Positions 10,596-22,408 of a DNA stretch of 64,000 bases are shown piece after piece. Within the stretch, counting starts at the first letter, position 1. Each line of letters opens with the position of its first letter. The stretch comes from Variovorax paradoxus (lineage in GTDB: Bacteria > Pseudomonadota > Gammaproteobacteria > Burkholderiales > Burkholderiaceae_C). Under the pieces are notes generated by a model. The model was not told where the DNA came from. It was given only the letters and a program-made list of their open reading frames with translations, and did not search any database. Location: assembly GCF_030815975.1 (NCBI RefSeq), contig NZ_JAUSXL010000002.1, forward strand, positions 992,001 through 1,056,000, read 5' to 3'. Made by a program: the position numbers and the translations under genes.

Positions 10596-11199
10596 GATCC
10601 CCGCGGCGAATCCGGGCAACGACGACGGGCTCTGGCACGCCGGCTGGTACCGCTTCGCCAAGGCGCTGCGCTCGCCGAACTTCGGACCCCGGCCCGCGGG
10701 TGTGCAAACCGACCTGATCGTGCTGCACTCCATCAGCCTGCCGCCCGGCGAATACGGCGGCGACGCGGTGCAGCAGCTCTTCGCCAACCAGCTCGACTGG
10801 GACGCGCATCCCTACTTCCAGTCGATTCGTGGCCTCGAGGTTTCCTCGCATTTCTATGTGCGGCGCAACGGCGAGCTGTGGCAGTTCGTGAGCTGCGACG
10901 ACCGTGCCTGGCATGCCGGCGTGTCGTCATGGCGCGGCCGCGAGAACTGCAACGACGACTCCATCGGCATCGAGCTCGAAGGCCTCGAAGGCCTGCCGTT
11001 CGAGGAGGCGCAGTACGAGACGCTGGCCAGCCTCTGCCCCGCCATCGCGCAGCACTACGCCATCGCGTACATCGCCGGCCACGAACACATCGCGCCGGGC
11101 CGAAAACAGGACCCCGGCGCCGGCTTCGATTGGCAATTGCTGCGCGGGCACCTGGGCTGGAGCCCACAAATGTTTCCCCAGCAGGTGGTGCAGCGCTAA
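10582..11199 (+). CDS. ampD: 1,6-anhydro-N-acetylmuramyl-L-alanine amidase AmpD
   Basis: 205 residues. It is a zinc amidase of the Amidase_2 family that cleaves the peptide from anhydro-muropeptides in cytoplasmic cell-wall recycling. Visible motifs are IVLHSISLPPGEYGG (first Zn His), SSHFYVRRNGELWQFV, DDRAWHAG and GHEHIAPGRKQDPGAGFDW, with the later Zn His and Asp. Family members usually have GHSDIAPGRKTDPG; the small differences leave the ligands intact. ATG 10582 lies inside the 3' end of pilR in another frame; a GTG at 10564 is possible. The product limits the muropeptides that induce AmpR-type beta-lactamases, although no ampR is seen here. Confidence 0.93.
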   Translation: MPTTEIPAANPGNDDGLWHAGWYRFAKALRSPNFGPRPAGVQTDLIVLHSISLPPGEYGGDAVQQLFANQLDWDAHPYFQSIRGLEVSSHFYVRRNGELWQFVSCDDRAWHAGVSSWRGRENCNDDSIGIELEGLEGLPFEEAQYETLASLCPAIAQHYAIAYIAGHEHIAPGRKQDPGAGFDWQLLRGHLGWSPQMFPQQVVQR

Positions 11200-11419
11200 T
11201 TTTTTCAATCGCGCCGCGCCTCGTGATGCGATGCTCTTGCGCCGCAGCAAACCCGAAACGGGAAACGCGCAGCGCAGCAACCATGCGCCTTGCAAGCCCA
11301 AATCGTCTTGCAAGCCAAGCCTCATGCGGCTTGCGCGACCATAGGCCAGTATTCACGCGGTATCGCTGGCCGTGCCCTATGTCCAAAGACGTATCGGCGG
11401 GGCTTGTATCCGAAGGAAA

Positions 11420-11467
11420 ACACTACATCTAGTGGGTTGTAGACCTCTCAGACCCCAGATATAGTGT
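11420..11467 (+). promoter_or_regulatory. nrdA promoter with two NrdR boxes
   Basis: Two imperfect palindromes match the NrdR box consensus acaCwAtATaTwGtgt: ACACTACATCTAGTGG (11420-11435) and ACCCCAGATATAGTGT (11452-11467), 13 of 16 positions each. They start 32 bp apart, i.e. three helical turns, which is the spacing typical of NrdR pairs. A -35 TTGTAG (11437-11442), 17-bp spacer and -10 TATAGT (11460-11465) fit between and within them, so bound NrdR would cover the -10 element. The 350-bp gap between ampD and nrdA shows no gene. Confidence 0.8.
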
Positions 11468-11549
11468 CTTCCGTCCGGTCAACAACGCCGGCGCAACGCC
11501 CAACCAAGGTGTTGCCATCCAACAAGAATTGCCAACCGAGAGGAAGCGA

Positions 11550-14465
<2,916 letters not shown>

Positions 14466-14489
14466 CGCGCGGGTGAAGTCAGAGAGGTG

Positions 14490-14550
14490 CATGCACGACG
14501 CGCGAAACTCTCAGTCGATCACGGCATCGACTGACATCGCGCGATGCATG
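14490..14550 (+). other. Long hairpin in the nrdA-nrdB gap
   Basis: Nested complementary segments: CATGCA (14490-14495) with TGCATG (14545-14550), CGCGCGA (14499-14505) with TCGCGCG (14537-14543), and CAGTCGAT (14512-14519) with ATCGACTG (14526-14533) around a 6-base loop. No T-run follows, so it is not a standard terminator. It could tune nrdB relative to nrdA (processing, stability or attenuation) or be part of a small RNA. Confidence 0.5.
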
Positions 14551-14644
14551 AGAGCAACATAACAACCACATAAATGGAGCGCGACGTGAACGAGCACTTT
14601 GCAACTCACATCGTTGCTCCGATAATCGAGCATTGGATTTTTCT

Positions 14645-15818
14645 ATGTTGACCTGGGACGAAGAAGTCAAGCCCTCCTTACCAAAGGATATGCAACAAGG
14701 ATTGCAGCAACACCACGCATCGACCAGCGGCTTGCCCGCAGGCCGATCGGTGGACGCTCCGACTTCGTCGATTGCACAACCCATGGCCCCCGTCGCAGCG
14801 CAGCGCGTCAAGGCTTCCGACAAGCGCATCATCAACGGCCAGACCGACGTCAACCAGCTGGTGCCGTTCAAGTACAAGTGGGCCTGGGAAAAATACCTCG
14901 CCACCTGCGCCAACCACTGGATGCCGCAGGAAGTGAACATGACGCGCGACATCGCGCTCTGGAAAGACCCGAACGGCCTGACCGAAGACGAGCGCCGCAT
15001 CGTCAAGCGCAACCTCGGCTTCTTCGTGACCGCCGACTCGCTGGCCGCCAACAACATCGTGCTGGGCACCTACCGCCACATCACGGCGCCCGAATGCCGC
15101 CAGTTCCTGCTGCGCCAGGCTTTCGAGGAAGCGATCCACACGCACGCCTACCAGTACATCGTCGAGTCGCTCGGCCTGGACGAGAGCGAGATCTTCAACG
15201 CCTACAACGAAGTGCCCTCGATCCGCGAGAAGGACCAGTTCCTGATCCCGTTCATCGACGCCATCAGCGACCCGCTCTTCAAGACCGGCACGCACGAAAC
15301 CGACCAGACGCTGCTCAAGTCGCTGATCGTGTTCGCCTGCCTGATGGAAGGCCTGTTCTTCTACGTCGGCTTCACGCAGATCCTCGCGCTCGGCCGCCAG
15401 AACAAGATGACCGGCGCCGCCGAGCAGTACCAGTACATCCTGCGCGACGAGTCGATGCACTGCAATTTCGGCATCGACCTGATCAACCAGCTCAAGCTCG
15501 AGAACCCCCGGCCTCTGGACCAACGAGTTCAAGGCCGAGATCAAGGCCCTCTTCATGAAGGCCGTCGAGCTCGAATACAAATACGCCGAAGACACCATGC
15601 CGCGCGGCGTGCTCGGCATGAACGCCTCCATGTTCAAGGGCTACCTGCGCTACATCGCCAACCGGCGTGCACAGCAGATCGGCCTCGAAACGCTCTTCCC
15701 GAACGAGGAAAACCCGTTCCCCTGGATGAGCGAAATGATTGACCTGAAGAAAGAGCGCAATTTCTTCGAAACCCGCGTGATCGAATACCAGTCGGGTGGT
15801 GCGCTCTCCTGGGATTGA
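14645..15818 (+). CDS. nrdB: Ribonucleotide reductase beta subunit NrdB, broken by a one-base frameshift
   Basis: The diiron-tyrosyl radical subunit of class Ia RNR. The first frame (ATG 14645) carries the family core, including the iron ligands ([22 protein letters not shown]). After LKLENP near 15505 it becomes nonsense, while another frame continues with [14 protein letters not shown], then [25 protein letters not shown] and ENPFPWMSE, ending at 15818. Removing one C from the C5 run at 15505-15509 restores a single ORF reading [10 protein letters not shown]. The rest of the protein looks intact and the enzyme should be essential, so a sequencing error is more likely than a true mutation. 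The start codon lacks a clear ribosome-binding site. Confidence 0.85.
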
Positions 15819-16010
15819 ATCCGACAAGAATTAATGAATTCAAGAATTGCCCTTGCCACCGATCGCGCCGAAGAGCGCGGCATGGATGAGGGCTCAGGTG
15901 TTCATGGTGCTGGAGCTCAGATTCCAACGCCATGAATCGCTTCACGCTACCAACGTGCGTGGAGTGCTTCAATAGGTTGATTTTTTCAACTTGATCAAGG
16001 AGAAATAGAA

Positions 16011-16544
16011 ATGGCAACTGCAAAGAAAGCGCCGGCTAAGAAAGCCGCTGCAAAGAAGGCTCCGGCAAAGAAGGTCGCGGCCGCTAAGAAGGCTCCCGCC
16101 AAGAAGGTAGCTGCGAAGAAGGCTCCGGCCAAGAAGGTCGCAGCGAAGAAGGTAGCCGCCAAGAAGGCGCCTGCGAAGAAGGTAGCCGCCAAGAAGGCAG
16201 CTCCGGCAAAGAAGGCCGCTGCCAAGAAGGCTCCGGCGAAGAAGGCCGCAGCAAAGAAGGCTCCTGCCAAGAAGGCGGCGGCGAAGAAGGCTCCGGCAAA
16301 GAAGGCCGCTGCCAAGAAGGCCCCTGCGAAGAAGGCTGCCGCCAAGAAGGCTCCTGCCAAAAAGGCTGCGGCCAAGAAAGCCGCGAAAAAGCCCGCTGCC
16401 AAGCCTGCCGCTGCTGCCAAGAAGCCTGCTGCGAAGAAGGCTGCGAAGGCTCCCGCCAAGGCTGCCGTAGCGCCTGCTCCTGCTGCGCAAACGACGCTGA
16501 ACCCCCAGGCAGCCTGGCCGTTTCCGACGGCCAGCAAGCCCTGA
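16011..16544 (+). CDS. Histone-H1-like, lysine/alanine-repeat DNA-binding protein
   Basis: 177 residues made almost entirely of [16 protein letters not shown] repeats with a short neutral tail ([17 protein letters not shown]). It resembles bacterial H1-like and AlgP-like C-terminal domains that bind DNA non-specifically through clustered lysines. It is preceded by AAGGAG eight bases upstream of the ATG and followed by a strong terminator, so it appears to be a single-gene unit. The DNA is repetitive, so copy number may vary between strains or assemblies. The N-terminal globular domain of eukaryotic H1 is absent. Confidence 0.85.
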   Translation: MATAKKAPAKKAAAKKAPAKKVAAAKKAPAKKVAAKKAPAKKVAAKKVAAKKAPAKKVAAKKAAPAKKAAAKKAPAKKAAAKKAPAKKAAAKKAPAKKAAAKKAPAKKAAAKKAPAKKAAAKKAAKKPAAKPAAAAKKPAAKKAAKAPAKAAVAPAPAAQTTLNPQAAWPFPTASKP

Positions 16545-16566
16545 GTTTCTCAGCGGCCTTGACGGC

Positions 16567-16602
16567 AAAAAACCCGGTACCTCACGGTGCCGGGTTTTTT
16601 TT
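16567..16602. terminator. Bidirectional terminator between the H1-like gene and a PfkB kinase
   Basis: AAAAAACCCGGTACC-TCAC-GGTGCCGGGTTTTTTTT forms a 9-10-bp stem with one G-T pair, flanked by an A-run and a T-run. It lies between convergent genes and can end transcription from either side. Confidence 0.9.
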
Positions 16603-16624
16603 ATGGGCGCCTACAAGCGGCGGC

Positions 16625-17527
16625 TCAGAGGCCCAGCGCCTTCAGGTCGATCTGGTAGTTCTGCGGTCCGCGCTGCGCGATCTTGAGCGCCCCGATGCGG
16701 TTGCCGAGTGCCGCGCATTGCGCGAGCGGCCAATCCTTTTCCAGACCGAACAGCAGCGCGCCGCGCCAGGCATCGCCGCAGCCCGTGGGCTCGACCACCG
16801 CGGCCGGCGTCACGCCCGGTACATGCTCGCGCTCCCCGTCGATCCAGACCTCGCAGCCTTCGGCGGCCAACGTGACGACCAGGCCGCGCACGCGCCTGGA
16901 GATCTCGGCCAGGCTCCAGCCGGTGCGCTGCGACAGCATCTTTCCTTCGTAGTCGTTGACAACGACCCAGCTCGCCAGGTCGACGAAGTGCCTGAGCGCC
17001 TCGCCGTCGAACATCGGCAGGCCCTGGCCCGGATCGAACACGAACGGAATGCCGGCCGCAGCGAACTGCTCCGCATGCTGCAGCATCGCCTCGCGGCCGT
17101 CGGGCGCGATGATGCCGATCTTGATGTCGTCGCGCGCAGCCACCTTGGTGATGTGCGCCTGCTGCATCGCGCCGGGGTGGAACGCGGTGATCTGGTTGTT
17201 GTCGACGTCGTTCATGATCATCGCCTGCGCGGTGAAGGTGTCGCCGAGCTGGCGCACGAACTCGGTGCTGATGCCCAGCGTGCGCATGCGTTCCAGGTAG
17301 TCGGCGCCGTCGCTGCCGAGGGTGGCCATCGGCAAGGCGGCACCGCCCAGCGCATTGAGGCTGTAGGCGATGTTGCCGGCACAGCCGCCGAAGTCGCGCC
17401 GCAGGCCCGGCACCAGGAACGACACATTGAGGATGTGCAGCTGGTCCGGAAGGATCTGGTCGGCGAACCGGCCCTCGAAGGTCATGATGGTGTCGAACGC
17501 GAGGGAACCGCAAATCACTGCTGCCAT
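16625..17527 (-). CDS. PfkB-family carbohydrate/nucleoside kinase
   Basis: 300 residues with the ribokinase fold: an N-terminal substrate half (GGCAGNIAYSLNALGG) and the PfkB signature PTGCGDAWRGALLFGLE, where GxGD carries the anion hole and catalytic Asp. The architecture resembles adenosine kinase-like members, but substrate specificity cannot be read from the sequence. ATG 17527 gives an N-terminus (MAAVICGSLAFD) typical of the family; an upstream start in this frame would add a low-complexity extension. It is probably cotranscribed with the DUF3426 gene and prmA upstream. Confidence 0.85.
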   Translation of the reverse strand: MAAVICGSLAFDTIMTFEGRFADQILPDQLHILNVSFLVPGLRRDFGGCAGNIAYSLNALGGAALPMATLGSDGADYLERMRTLGISTEFVRQLGDTFTAQAMIMNDVDNNQITAFHPGAMQQAHITKVAARDDIKIGIIAPDGREAMLQHAEQFAAAGIPFVFDPGQGLPMFDGEALRHFVDLASWVVVNDYEGKMLSQRTGWSLAEISRRVRGLVVTLAAEGCEVWIDGEREHVPGVTPAAVVEPTGCGDAWRGALLFGLEKDWPLAQCAALGNRIGALKIAQRGPQNYQIDLKALGL

Positions 17528-17585
17528 GGGTGAGCCGTTGGGTAGGAATGGATGAATGAAATGAAAAGGCGGGCGCGAGCCAGGC

Positions 17586-18890
17586 CTAAGGATAGAACGC
17601 TTCGACGCGGTAGCCGGCAATGGGCGGCAGCGTGGCCGCTTCGGTCGCGGACAGGCTCAGCGGCAATGAGGCCGCCTGGTCCGAGCGCGCCGCCAGCACC
17701 GCCGGCGCGCCATAGTCCGCAGCCATCAACACGCGGCGCACCACGGCGCGCTCCTGCGTGTCGAGCAGCGAAAGCTCGACGGCCGGCATGGCCAGGGGAA
17801 CGGCCGCGCCATTGCGCAGCGTGAAGCTGAGCCGGTAGTCGCTGTTGCCGGTTTTCTCGCGCGCGAAGGCCGCGCCCTCGATCACGATGTCGCCGATCTG
17901 CCGCAGCGCCGTGAGCTCGCAGCCAGCCACACGGCACAGCGTCGTGAATGCGGGACGCAGGTTCGGCTGGCGCGCGACGATGCCGTCGCGCTCGTGGCGC
18001 AGGACCTGCACAACCAGCAGCAGAACGGCCAGCACGGCCAGCAGCCAGAGCCAGCGCCGCGACCCAGGCCGCTGCCAGAAACCCGCAGTGCCGCGGCGTG
18101 CGCTTTCGCTGTTATCGGAGAAGGGAAGCCGCTCCGAATCTTCCGCATCGTCGCGGTTCGACGACAGGGGCGAAGGACGCAGGCCCGGCTCGGGCTCGCT
18201 CGCCTCCCGCACCATCGAAGCCGGCATCTTTGCGGCGGTGCGCTCGTCGCGCGCTTTGGCGCTCGCGATCTTGGCCGACTTGATGCGGGCCCGGCGCAGC
18301 GCCTTTTGCATCTGCACCTGATCGCGGTCTTGCACGGGCTCGTGTTTTTCGTCTTCTTCGCTGGCCGATGCCGTCATTTCCCGCGCCTTGAGGCGCAGGG
18401 CCGGCAATGGAGGCGGCGGGGGCGGCGGCGGCGAAGGCGGCGCCGCCAGATTCAGGTCGATGTTCGGAAACGGCGGCAGCGTACTTGCCGGCGGGCGCCA
18501 TTCGGGCTCGCTGGCCTCGAAGTCGGTCCACAGATCGTCGGCGACGATGCCGTGCGCCGGCAAGGCGAAGGCAGGCGCCGATGCGGGTGTTGGTGCGGGC
18601 GTGGGTTCGGCCTCGGGAAGCGGCGCGGCCTCGCTCTTCTCCTCAGGCTCGTCGTCGAAGAAATCCGCGTCCTCGACGGCCTCCGGCGACGGTCCGATCG
18701 ATGCGGCGGGCGGCGGTGCCGGCGGCGCGATCGTGGCCGCGGCGCCGTCGGGCGCCTCGTGCAGATCGAGCGTGGCGTCGAACACGTGGCTGCAGCGCCC
18801 GCAGCGCACCCAGCCATCCGAAATGCGAAGCTGGTCGCGCACCACCTTGAAGGTGGTGGCGCAGGCGGGGCAACGCGTGACGAGGCTCAT
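17586..18890 (-). CDS. Zinc-ribbon (MJ0042) and DUF3426 membrane protein
   Basis: 434 residues. An N-terminal zinc ribbon (CPACATTFKV ... CGRCSHVFDA) is followed by a long Pro/Ala/Glu-rich low-complexity region (about 45-265), one membrane segment (RRWLWLLAVLAVLLLVVQVL) and a C-terminal DUF3426 domain expected outside the cytoplasm. Proteins of this design lie next to prmA in many betaproteobacteria and have no known function. A 43-bp gap separates it from prmA upstream, consistent with one operon. Confidence 0.85.
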   Translation of the reverse strand: MSLVTRCPACATTFKVVRDQLRISDGWVRCGRCSHVFDATLDLHEAPDGAAATIAPPAPPPAASIGPSPEAVEDADFFDDEPEEKSEAAPLPEAEPTPAPTPASAPAFALPAHGIVADDLWTDFEASEPEWRPPASTLPPFPNIDLNLAAPPSPPPPPPPPLPALRLKAREMTASASEEDEKHEPVQDRDQVQMQKALRRARIKSAKIASAKARDERTAAKMPASMVREASEPEPGLRPSPLSSNRDDAEDSERLPFSDNSESARRGTAGFWQRPGSRRWLWLLAVLAVLLLVVQVLRHERDGIVARQPNLRPAFTTLCRVAGCELTALRQIGDIVIEGAAFAREKTGNSDYRLSFTLRNGAAVPLAMPAVELSLLDTQERAVVRRVLMAADYGAPAVLAARSDQAASLPLSLSATEAATLPPIAGYRVEAFYP

Positions 18891-18933
18891 GACGGGGCGA
18901 TTGTAGGGTTGGGCCCTCGCCGGGCGCGCGCCC

Positions 18934-19818
18934 TCAGCAGCGCGCCGTCATGAGGATCCAGCCGTCCTCGCTGTCGCTGACTTCGAGCGCGGCATAGGGC
19001 GCATAGGCCTGCTTCAGCTCGTCGGCCTGGCGCTCGAGGATGCCGGCCAGCACCAGCGAGCCGCCGGGCGCCACGTGGCTGCGCAACAGCGGCGCAAGCA
19101 CCTTGAGCGGCGAGGCCAGGATGTTGGCCAGCACGGTGCCGTAGCGGCCCTTGGCCGCTTCCGGCAGGCCGGCGTTCAGGCGCACGCCGTTGGCCTCGGC
19201 ATTGAGGCGGGTCGACGAAACAGCCGCCTCGTCGATGTCGACGGCATCGATGTCGAGCGCGCCGAACTTCGCCGCGCCAATGGCCAGGATGCCGGAGCCG
19301 CAGCCATAGTCGAGCACGCGCTGGTCGGCGAACGAACCCTGCCTTGCGATCCAGCGCAGGCACATGCGCGTGGTGGGATGGGTGCCGGTGCCGAAGGCAA
19401 GCCCGGGGTCGAGCCGGATCACCTGCTTCGCCTGCGCGGGCGGCTCGTGCCAGGTGGGCACGATCCAGAATTCGGGCGTGATCTCGACCGGCGCGAACTG
19501 CGATTGGGTGAGCCGCACCCAGTCCTGCTCGGGCACCGGTGCCACGCCGAGCACCGCGCAGCCTTCGAAGAAGTCCTGCAGCGCAAGCACCGATGCGGCC
19601 TCGTTCGCAAGGGCCTCGTCGGCGAACAGCGCAATCACGCGCGACCGCTGCCAGCCCTCCTTGGGCGGCGGCATGCCGGGTTCGCCGAACAGCGCCTGCT
19701 CGGCATCGGTCTGTGCATCGGCGTCTTCCACCGACACGCTCAGCGCATCGAGCGCGTCGAGCGCATCGCCGAGCATTTCGACCCGGTCTTCCGGCGCCAT
19801 GAGGCGAAGTTCAAACAT
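18934..19818 (-). CDS. prmA: Ribosomal protein L11 methyltransferase PrmA
   Basis: 294 residues: an N-terminal substrate-recognition domain and a Rossmann SAM-binding domain with FGTGTHPTT, VLDYGCGSGILAIGAAKFG (motif I) and VLANILASPL (motif IV). It trimethylates lysines and the N-terminus of L11. Length and motifs are normal. It follows accB-accC in the same direction with only 15 bp before it, as in many beta- and gammaproteobacteria. Confidence 0.95.
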   Translation of the reverse strand: MFELRLMAPEDRVEMLGDALDALDALSVSVEDADAQTDAEQALFGEPGMPPPKEGWQRSRVIALFADEALANEAASVLALQDFFEGCAVLGVAPVPEQDWVRLTQSQFAPVEITPEFWIVPTWHEPPAQAKQVIRLDPGLAFGTGTHPTTRMCLRWIARQGSFADQRVLDYGCGSGILAIGAAKFGALDIDAVDIDEAAVSSTRLNAEANGVRLNAGLPEAAKGRYGTVLANILASPLKVLAPLLRSHVAPGGSLVLAGILERQADELKQAYAPYAALEVSDSEDGWILMTARC

Positions 19819-19833
19819 GGCGGGTGCGCGGGC

Positions 19834-21183
19834 TCAGCGCTTGTGGGCTGCGAGCCATTCTTCGAGGTAGTGGATGTTGGTGCCGCCGCTCATGAACTTG
19901 GCGTCGACCATCAGCTCGCGGTGCAGCGGGATGTTGGTCTGGATGCCTTCGATCACGGTTTCGTTCAGCGCCGTGCGCATGCGCGCCATGGCCTGCTCGC
20001 GCGTGTCGCCGTAGACGATGATCTTGCCGATCATCGAGTCGTAGTTCGGCGGCACGAAGTAGTTGGTGTATGCATGCGAATCGACGCGCACGCCCGGGCC
20101 GCCCGGCGGATGCCACATGGTGATGCGGCCCGGCGACGGCGTGAACTTCCAGGCGTCTTCGGCGTTGATGCGGCATTCGATGGCGTGGCCGCGCATCTCG
20201 ATCTGGCGCTGCGTGAACGGCAACTTCTCGCCGGCCGCCACCATGATCTGCGTCTTCACGATGTCGATGCCGGTGGTGAACTCGGTCACCGGGTGCTCCA
20301 CCTGCACACGGGTGTTCATCTCGATGAAATAGAACTCGCCGTTTTCGTAGAGGAACTCGAAGGTGCCGGCGCCGCGGTAGCCAATTTTCTTGCAGGCCGC
20401 GGCGCAACGCTCGCCGATCTTCTCGATCAGCTTGCGCGGAACTCCGGGGGCCGGCGATTCCTCGATGACCTTCTGGTGGCGGCGCTGCATGGAGCAGTCG
20501 CGTTCGCCCAGGTAGACCGCATTCTTGTGCTTGTCCGCGAGGATCTGGATCTCGATGTGACGTGGGTTCTGGAGGAACTTCTCCATGTACACGGCCGGAT
20601 TGCTGAATGCAGCGCCGGCTTCCGCCTTGGTCATCTGGATCGCATTGATCAGCGCGGCCTCGGTGTGCACCACGCGCATGCCGCGGCCGCCGCCGCCGCC
20701 TGCCGCCTTGATGATGACCGGATAGCCGATGGCGCGGGCAATGCGCTTGTTGGTGGCGGCGTCATCCGAGAGCTCGCCCTCGGAGCCTGGCACGCACGGC
20801 ACGCCGGCCTTGATCATGGCCTGCTTGGCCGAGACCTTGTCGCCCATGACACGGATGTTTTCGGGCGTCGGGCCGATGAACTGGAAACCGCTCTGCTCCA
20901 CGCGCTCGGCGAAATTGGCGTTCTCGCTCAGGAAGCCGTAGCCGGGGTGAATGGCCTCGGCGTCGGTGACCTCGGCCGCCGAGATGATGGCCGGCATGTT
21001 GAGATAGCTCAGCGACGACGGCGCCGGGCCGATGCACACGGCTTCTTGCGCGAGCTTGACGTACTTCGCGTCGCGGTCGGCTTCGGAATAGACCATCACG
21101 GCCTTGATGCCGAGTTCGCTGCAGGCGCGCTGGATCCGCAGGGCGATTTCGCCGCGATTGGCAACCAGGATCTTCTTAAACAT
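19834..21183 (-). CDS. accC: Acetyl-CoA carboxylase, biotin carboxylase subunit
   Basis: 449 residues: biotin carboxylase N-domain ([16 protein letters not shown]), ATP-grasp domain with the glycine-rich [11 protein letters not shown] loop and [12 protein letters not shown], and a C-terminal domain with [11 protein letters not shown]. It carboxylates biotin on AccB using ATP and bicarbonate, the first step of fatty acid synthesis. ATG 21183 gives the canonical N-terminus. An unusual 120-bp stretch with a coupled micro-ORF separates it from accB; the micro-ORF stop overlaps this gene's second and third codons. Confidence 0.96.
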   Translation of the reverse strand: MFKKILVANRGEIALRIQRACSELGIKAVMVYSEADRDAKYVKLAQEAVCIGPAPSSLSYLNMPAIISAAEVTDAEAIHPGYGFLSENANFAERVEQSGFQFIGPTPENIRVMGDKVSAKQAMIKAGVPCVPGSEGELSDDAATNKRIARAIGYPVIIKAAGGGGGRGMRVVHTEAALINAIQMTKAEAGAAFSNPAVYMEKFLQNPRHIEIQILADKHKNAVYLGERDCSMQRRHQKVIEESPAPGVPRKLIEKIGERCAAACKKIGYRGAGTFEFLYENGEFYFIEMNTRVQVEHPVTEFTTGIDIVKTQIMVAAGEKLPFTQRQIEMRGHAIECRINAEDAWKFTPSPGRITMWHPPGGPGVRVDSHAYTNYFVPPNYDSMIGKIIVYGDTREQAMARMRTALNETVIEGIQTNIPLHRELMVDAKFMSGGTNIHYLEEWLAAHKR

Positions 21184-21301
21184 GTGCGCCCCCGCGGCTG
21201 CATCGCCCGCACGCTGCGCGCGCCAGGGCAATCTGACGGCCTTCGCCCGTCCGCGCCGAGGCGCGAGCCCCCCGGTTCGCAACCAGAATCTTCTTGAACA
21301 T
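21176..21301 (-). CDS. 41-codon bridging micro-ORF between accB and accC
   Basis: It starts two bases after the accB stop (TGACCATG) and ends with TAA inside ATGTTTAAG, just past the accC start codon. It could therefore couple translation of accB to accC. Its first 11 codons encode [11 protein letters not shown], identical to the accC N-terminus, yet the DNA differs at six third positions, all synonymous. After that its sequence is unrelated (Arg/Ala/Gly-rich). It may be a relic of an older accC start displaced by an insertion, or a functional leader. No homolog is claimed. Confidence 0.4.
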   Translation of the reverse strand: MFKKILVANRGARASARTGEGRQIALARAACGRCSRGGAHV

Positions 21302-21303
21302 GG

Positions 21304-21762
21304 TCACTCGATGATGAACAGCGGCTGACCGTATTCGACCGCCTGGCCGTTTTCGCCGAGGATCTGGGTGATCGTGCCGGACTTGTCGGCTTCGATTTCG
21401 TTGAGGATCTTCATCGCTTCGATGATGCAGACCGTGTCGCCCTCATTGACCTTGCTGCCGATTTCGACAAAAGCCGCGGCGCCGGGGCTGGAAGAGCGGT
21501 AGAAAGTACCTACCATCGGCGACTTGATGGCGTGGCCGGCCGGTGCGGCTTCGGGTGCTGGCGCACTGGCGAGCGCGGGTGCCGCCGGCGCGCCGCCAGC
21601 GGGAGCAGCAGCAGGTGCCGCCACGGTCTGTACATATTGCACCGGGGCAGCGCCGCCGCCCTTGACGATGCGAACCTTGCCTTCGGTTTCGGTGATTTCC
21701 AGTTCGGAAATATTGGATTCCGACACCAAATCGATCAGTGTCTTGAGTTTGCGCAGATCCAT
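21304..21762 (-). CDS. accB: Acetyl-CoA carboxylase biotin carboxyl carrier protein
   Basis: 152 residues: an N-terminal domain, a flexible Ala/Pro linker (about 48-78) and the biotinyl domain with [12 protein letters not shown] (biotin on K118). The domain also has the [13 protein letters not shown] thumb typical of AccB. It carries carboxybiotin from AccC to the carboxyltransferase. It is first in the accB-accC-prmA group; the 100 bp upstream before tlpA should contain its promoter (an AT-rich GCTATAAATC is visible, but no clear -35). Confidence 0.96.
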   Translation of the reverse strand: MDLRKLKTLIDLVSESNISELEITETEGKVRIVKGGGAAPVQYVQTVAAPAAAPAGGAPAAPALASAPAPEAAPAGHAIKSPMVGTFYRSSSPGAAAFVEIGSKVNEGDTVCIIEAMKILNEIEADKSGTITQILGENGQAVEYGQPLFIIE

Positions 21763-21862
21763 GGAGCTCCAGTGCCGACTTTGCCGGTCAATAGGATGTA
21801 ACTTGGCTAAAAATCGGTGATTTATAGCGATTGGCGGCTAAATGCCGATTGTGTATCTGATT

Positions 21863-22408
21863 CTAACCGTGAACCAGTTCACGCCGCCAAGCGTCCAGGT
21901 CGGCCGCTTCAAGCTTGCCCATTTTACGAGCCGCCACCGCACCTGCGCCATTGAGGACCAGCGTGAAAGGCAATCCGCCACCGGTGTTGCCCAGGCTCTT
22001 GACCAGTTCCGTTCCCTGCAGGCCGGCCAAGCCCGTGGGATAACTGACCGGCGTCTTTTGCAGGAATTTACGGACCGCACTGGGCTGATCGATCGCCAAG
22101 CCAACCACTTGCCAGCCGTTCGCGCCATGTTCGCGAAAGAAGCGATCGATCATCGGCATTTCTTCCACGCAGGGCGGACACCACGTGGCCCAGAAGTTGA
22201 GCAGCAGCGGTTTGCCACGCAAATCGGAAAGAAGCAGTTCGCCGCCCTCCGGCCGCTCGAAACGCTGGCTCCAGAAGCTCGCCTCCAGCACTTCGCCCTG
22301 GGGGCCGCTGCCGCGCTCACGCCACCATGCGCCGCCCAGGCCGGCCGCAGCGGCCGCGACTGCCACGCCGCCATAGAGGAGGCCTCGCCGTGTGGGCGAA
22401 GAAGTCAT
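21863..22408 (-). CDS. TlpA/ResA-type periplasmic thioredoxin-like protein
   Basis: 181 residues. An N-terminal twin-Arg-like stretch and hydrophobic anchor (RRGLLYGGVAVAAAAAGLGG) lead to a thioredoxin fold with the active site NFWATWCPPCVEEMP (C77/C80) and a cis-Pro (GGGLPFTLV). Such proteins keep thiols reduced in the periplasm, often for cytochrome c maturation. Its ATG directly abuts the stop of the upstream hypothetical gene (TGAATG), so the two are coupled. Confidence 0.85.
   Translation of the reverse strand: MTSSPTRRGLLYGGVAVAAAAAGLGGAWWRERGSGPQGEVLEASFWSQRFERPEGGELLLSDLRGKPLLLNFWATWCPPCVEEMPMIDRFFREHGANGWQVVGLAIDQPSAVRKFLQKTPVSYPTGLAGLQGTELVKSLGNTGGGLPFTLVLNGAGAVAARKMGKLEAADLDAWRRELVHG

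Noticed and set aside
16011..16544. Repetitive tract as a CRISPR-like array
   Set aside because: The repeats are coding (Lys/Ala codons), with no spacers of even length and a clear start, stop and ribosome-binding site.
21184..21282. Upstream in-frame extension of accC from 21282
   Set aside because: It adds a low-complexity Arg/Ala-rich stretch; the canonical AccC N-terminus starts at 21183.
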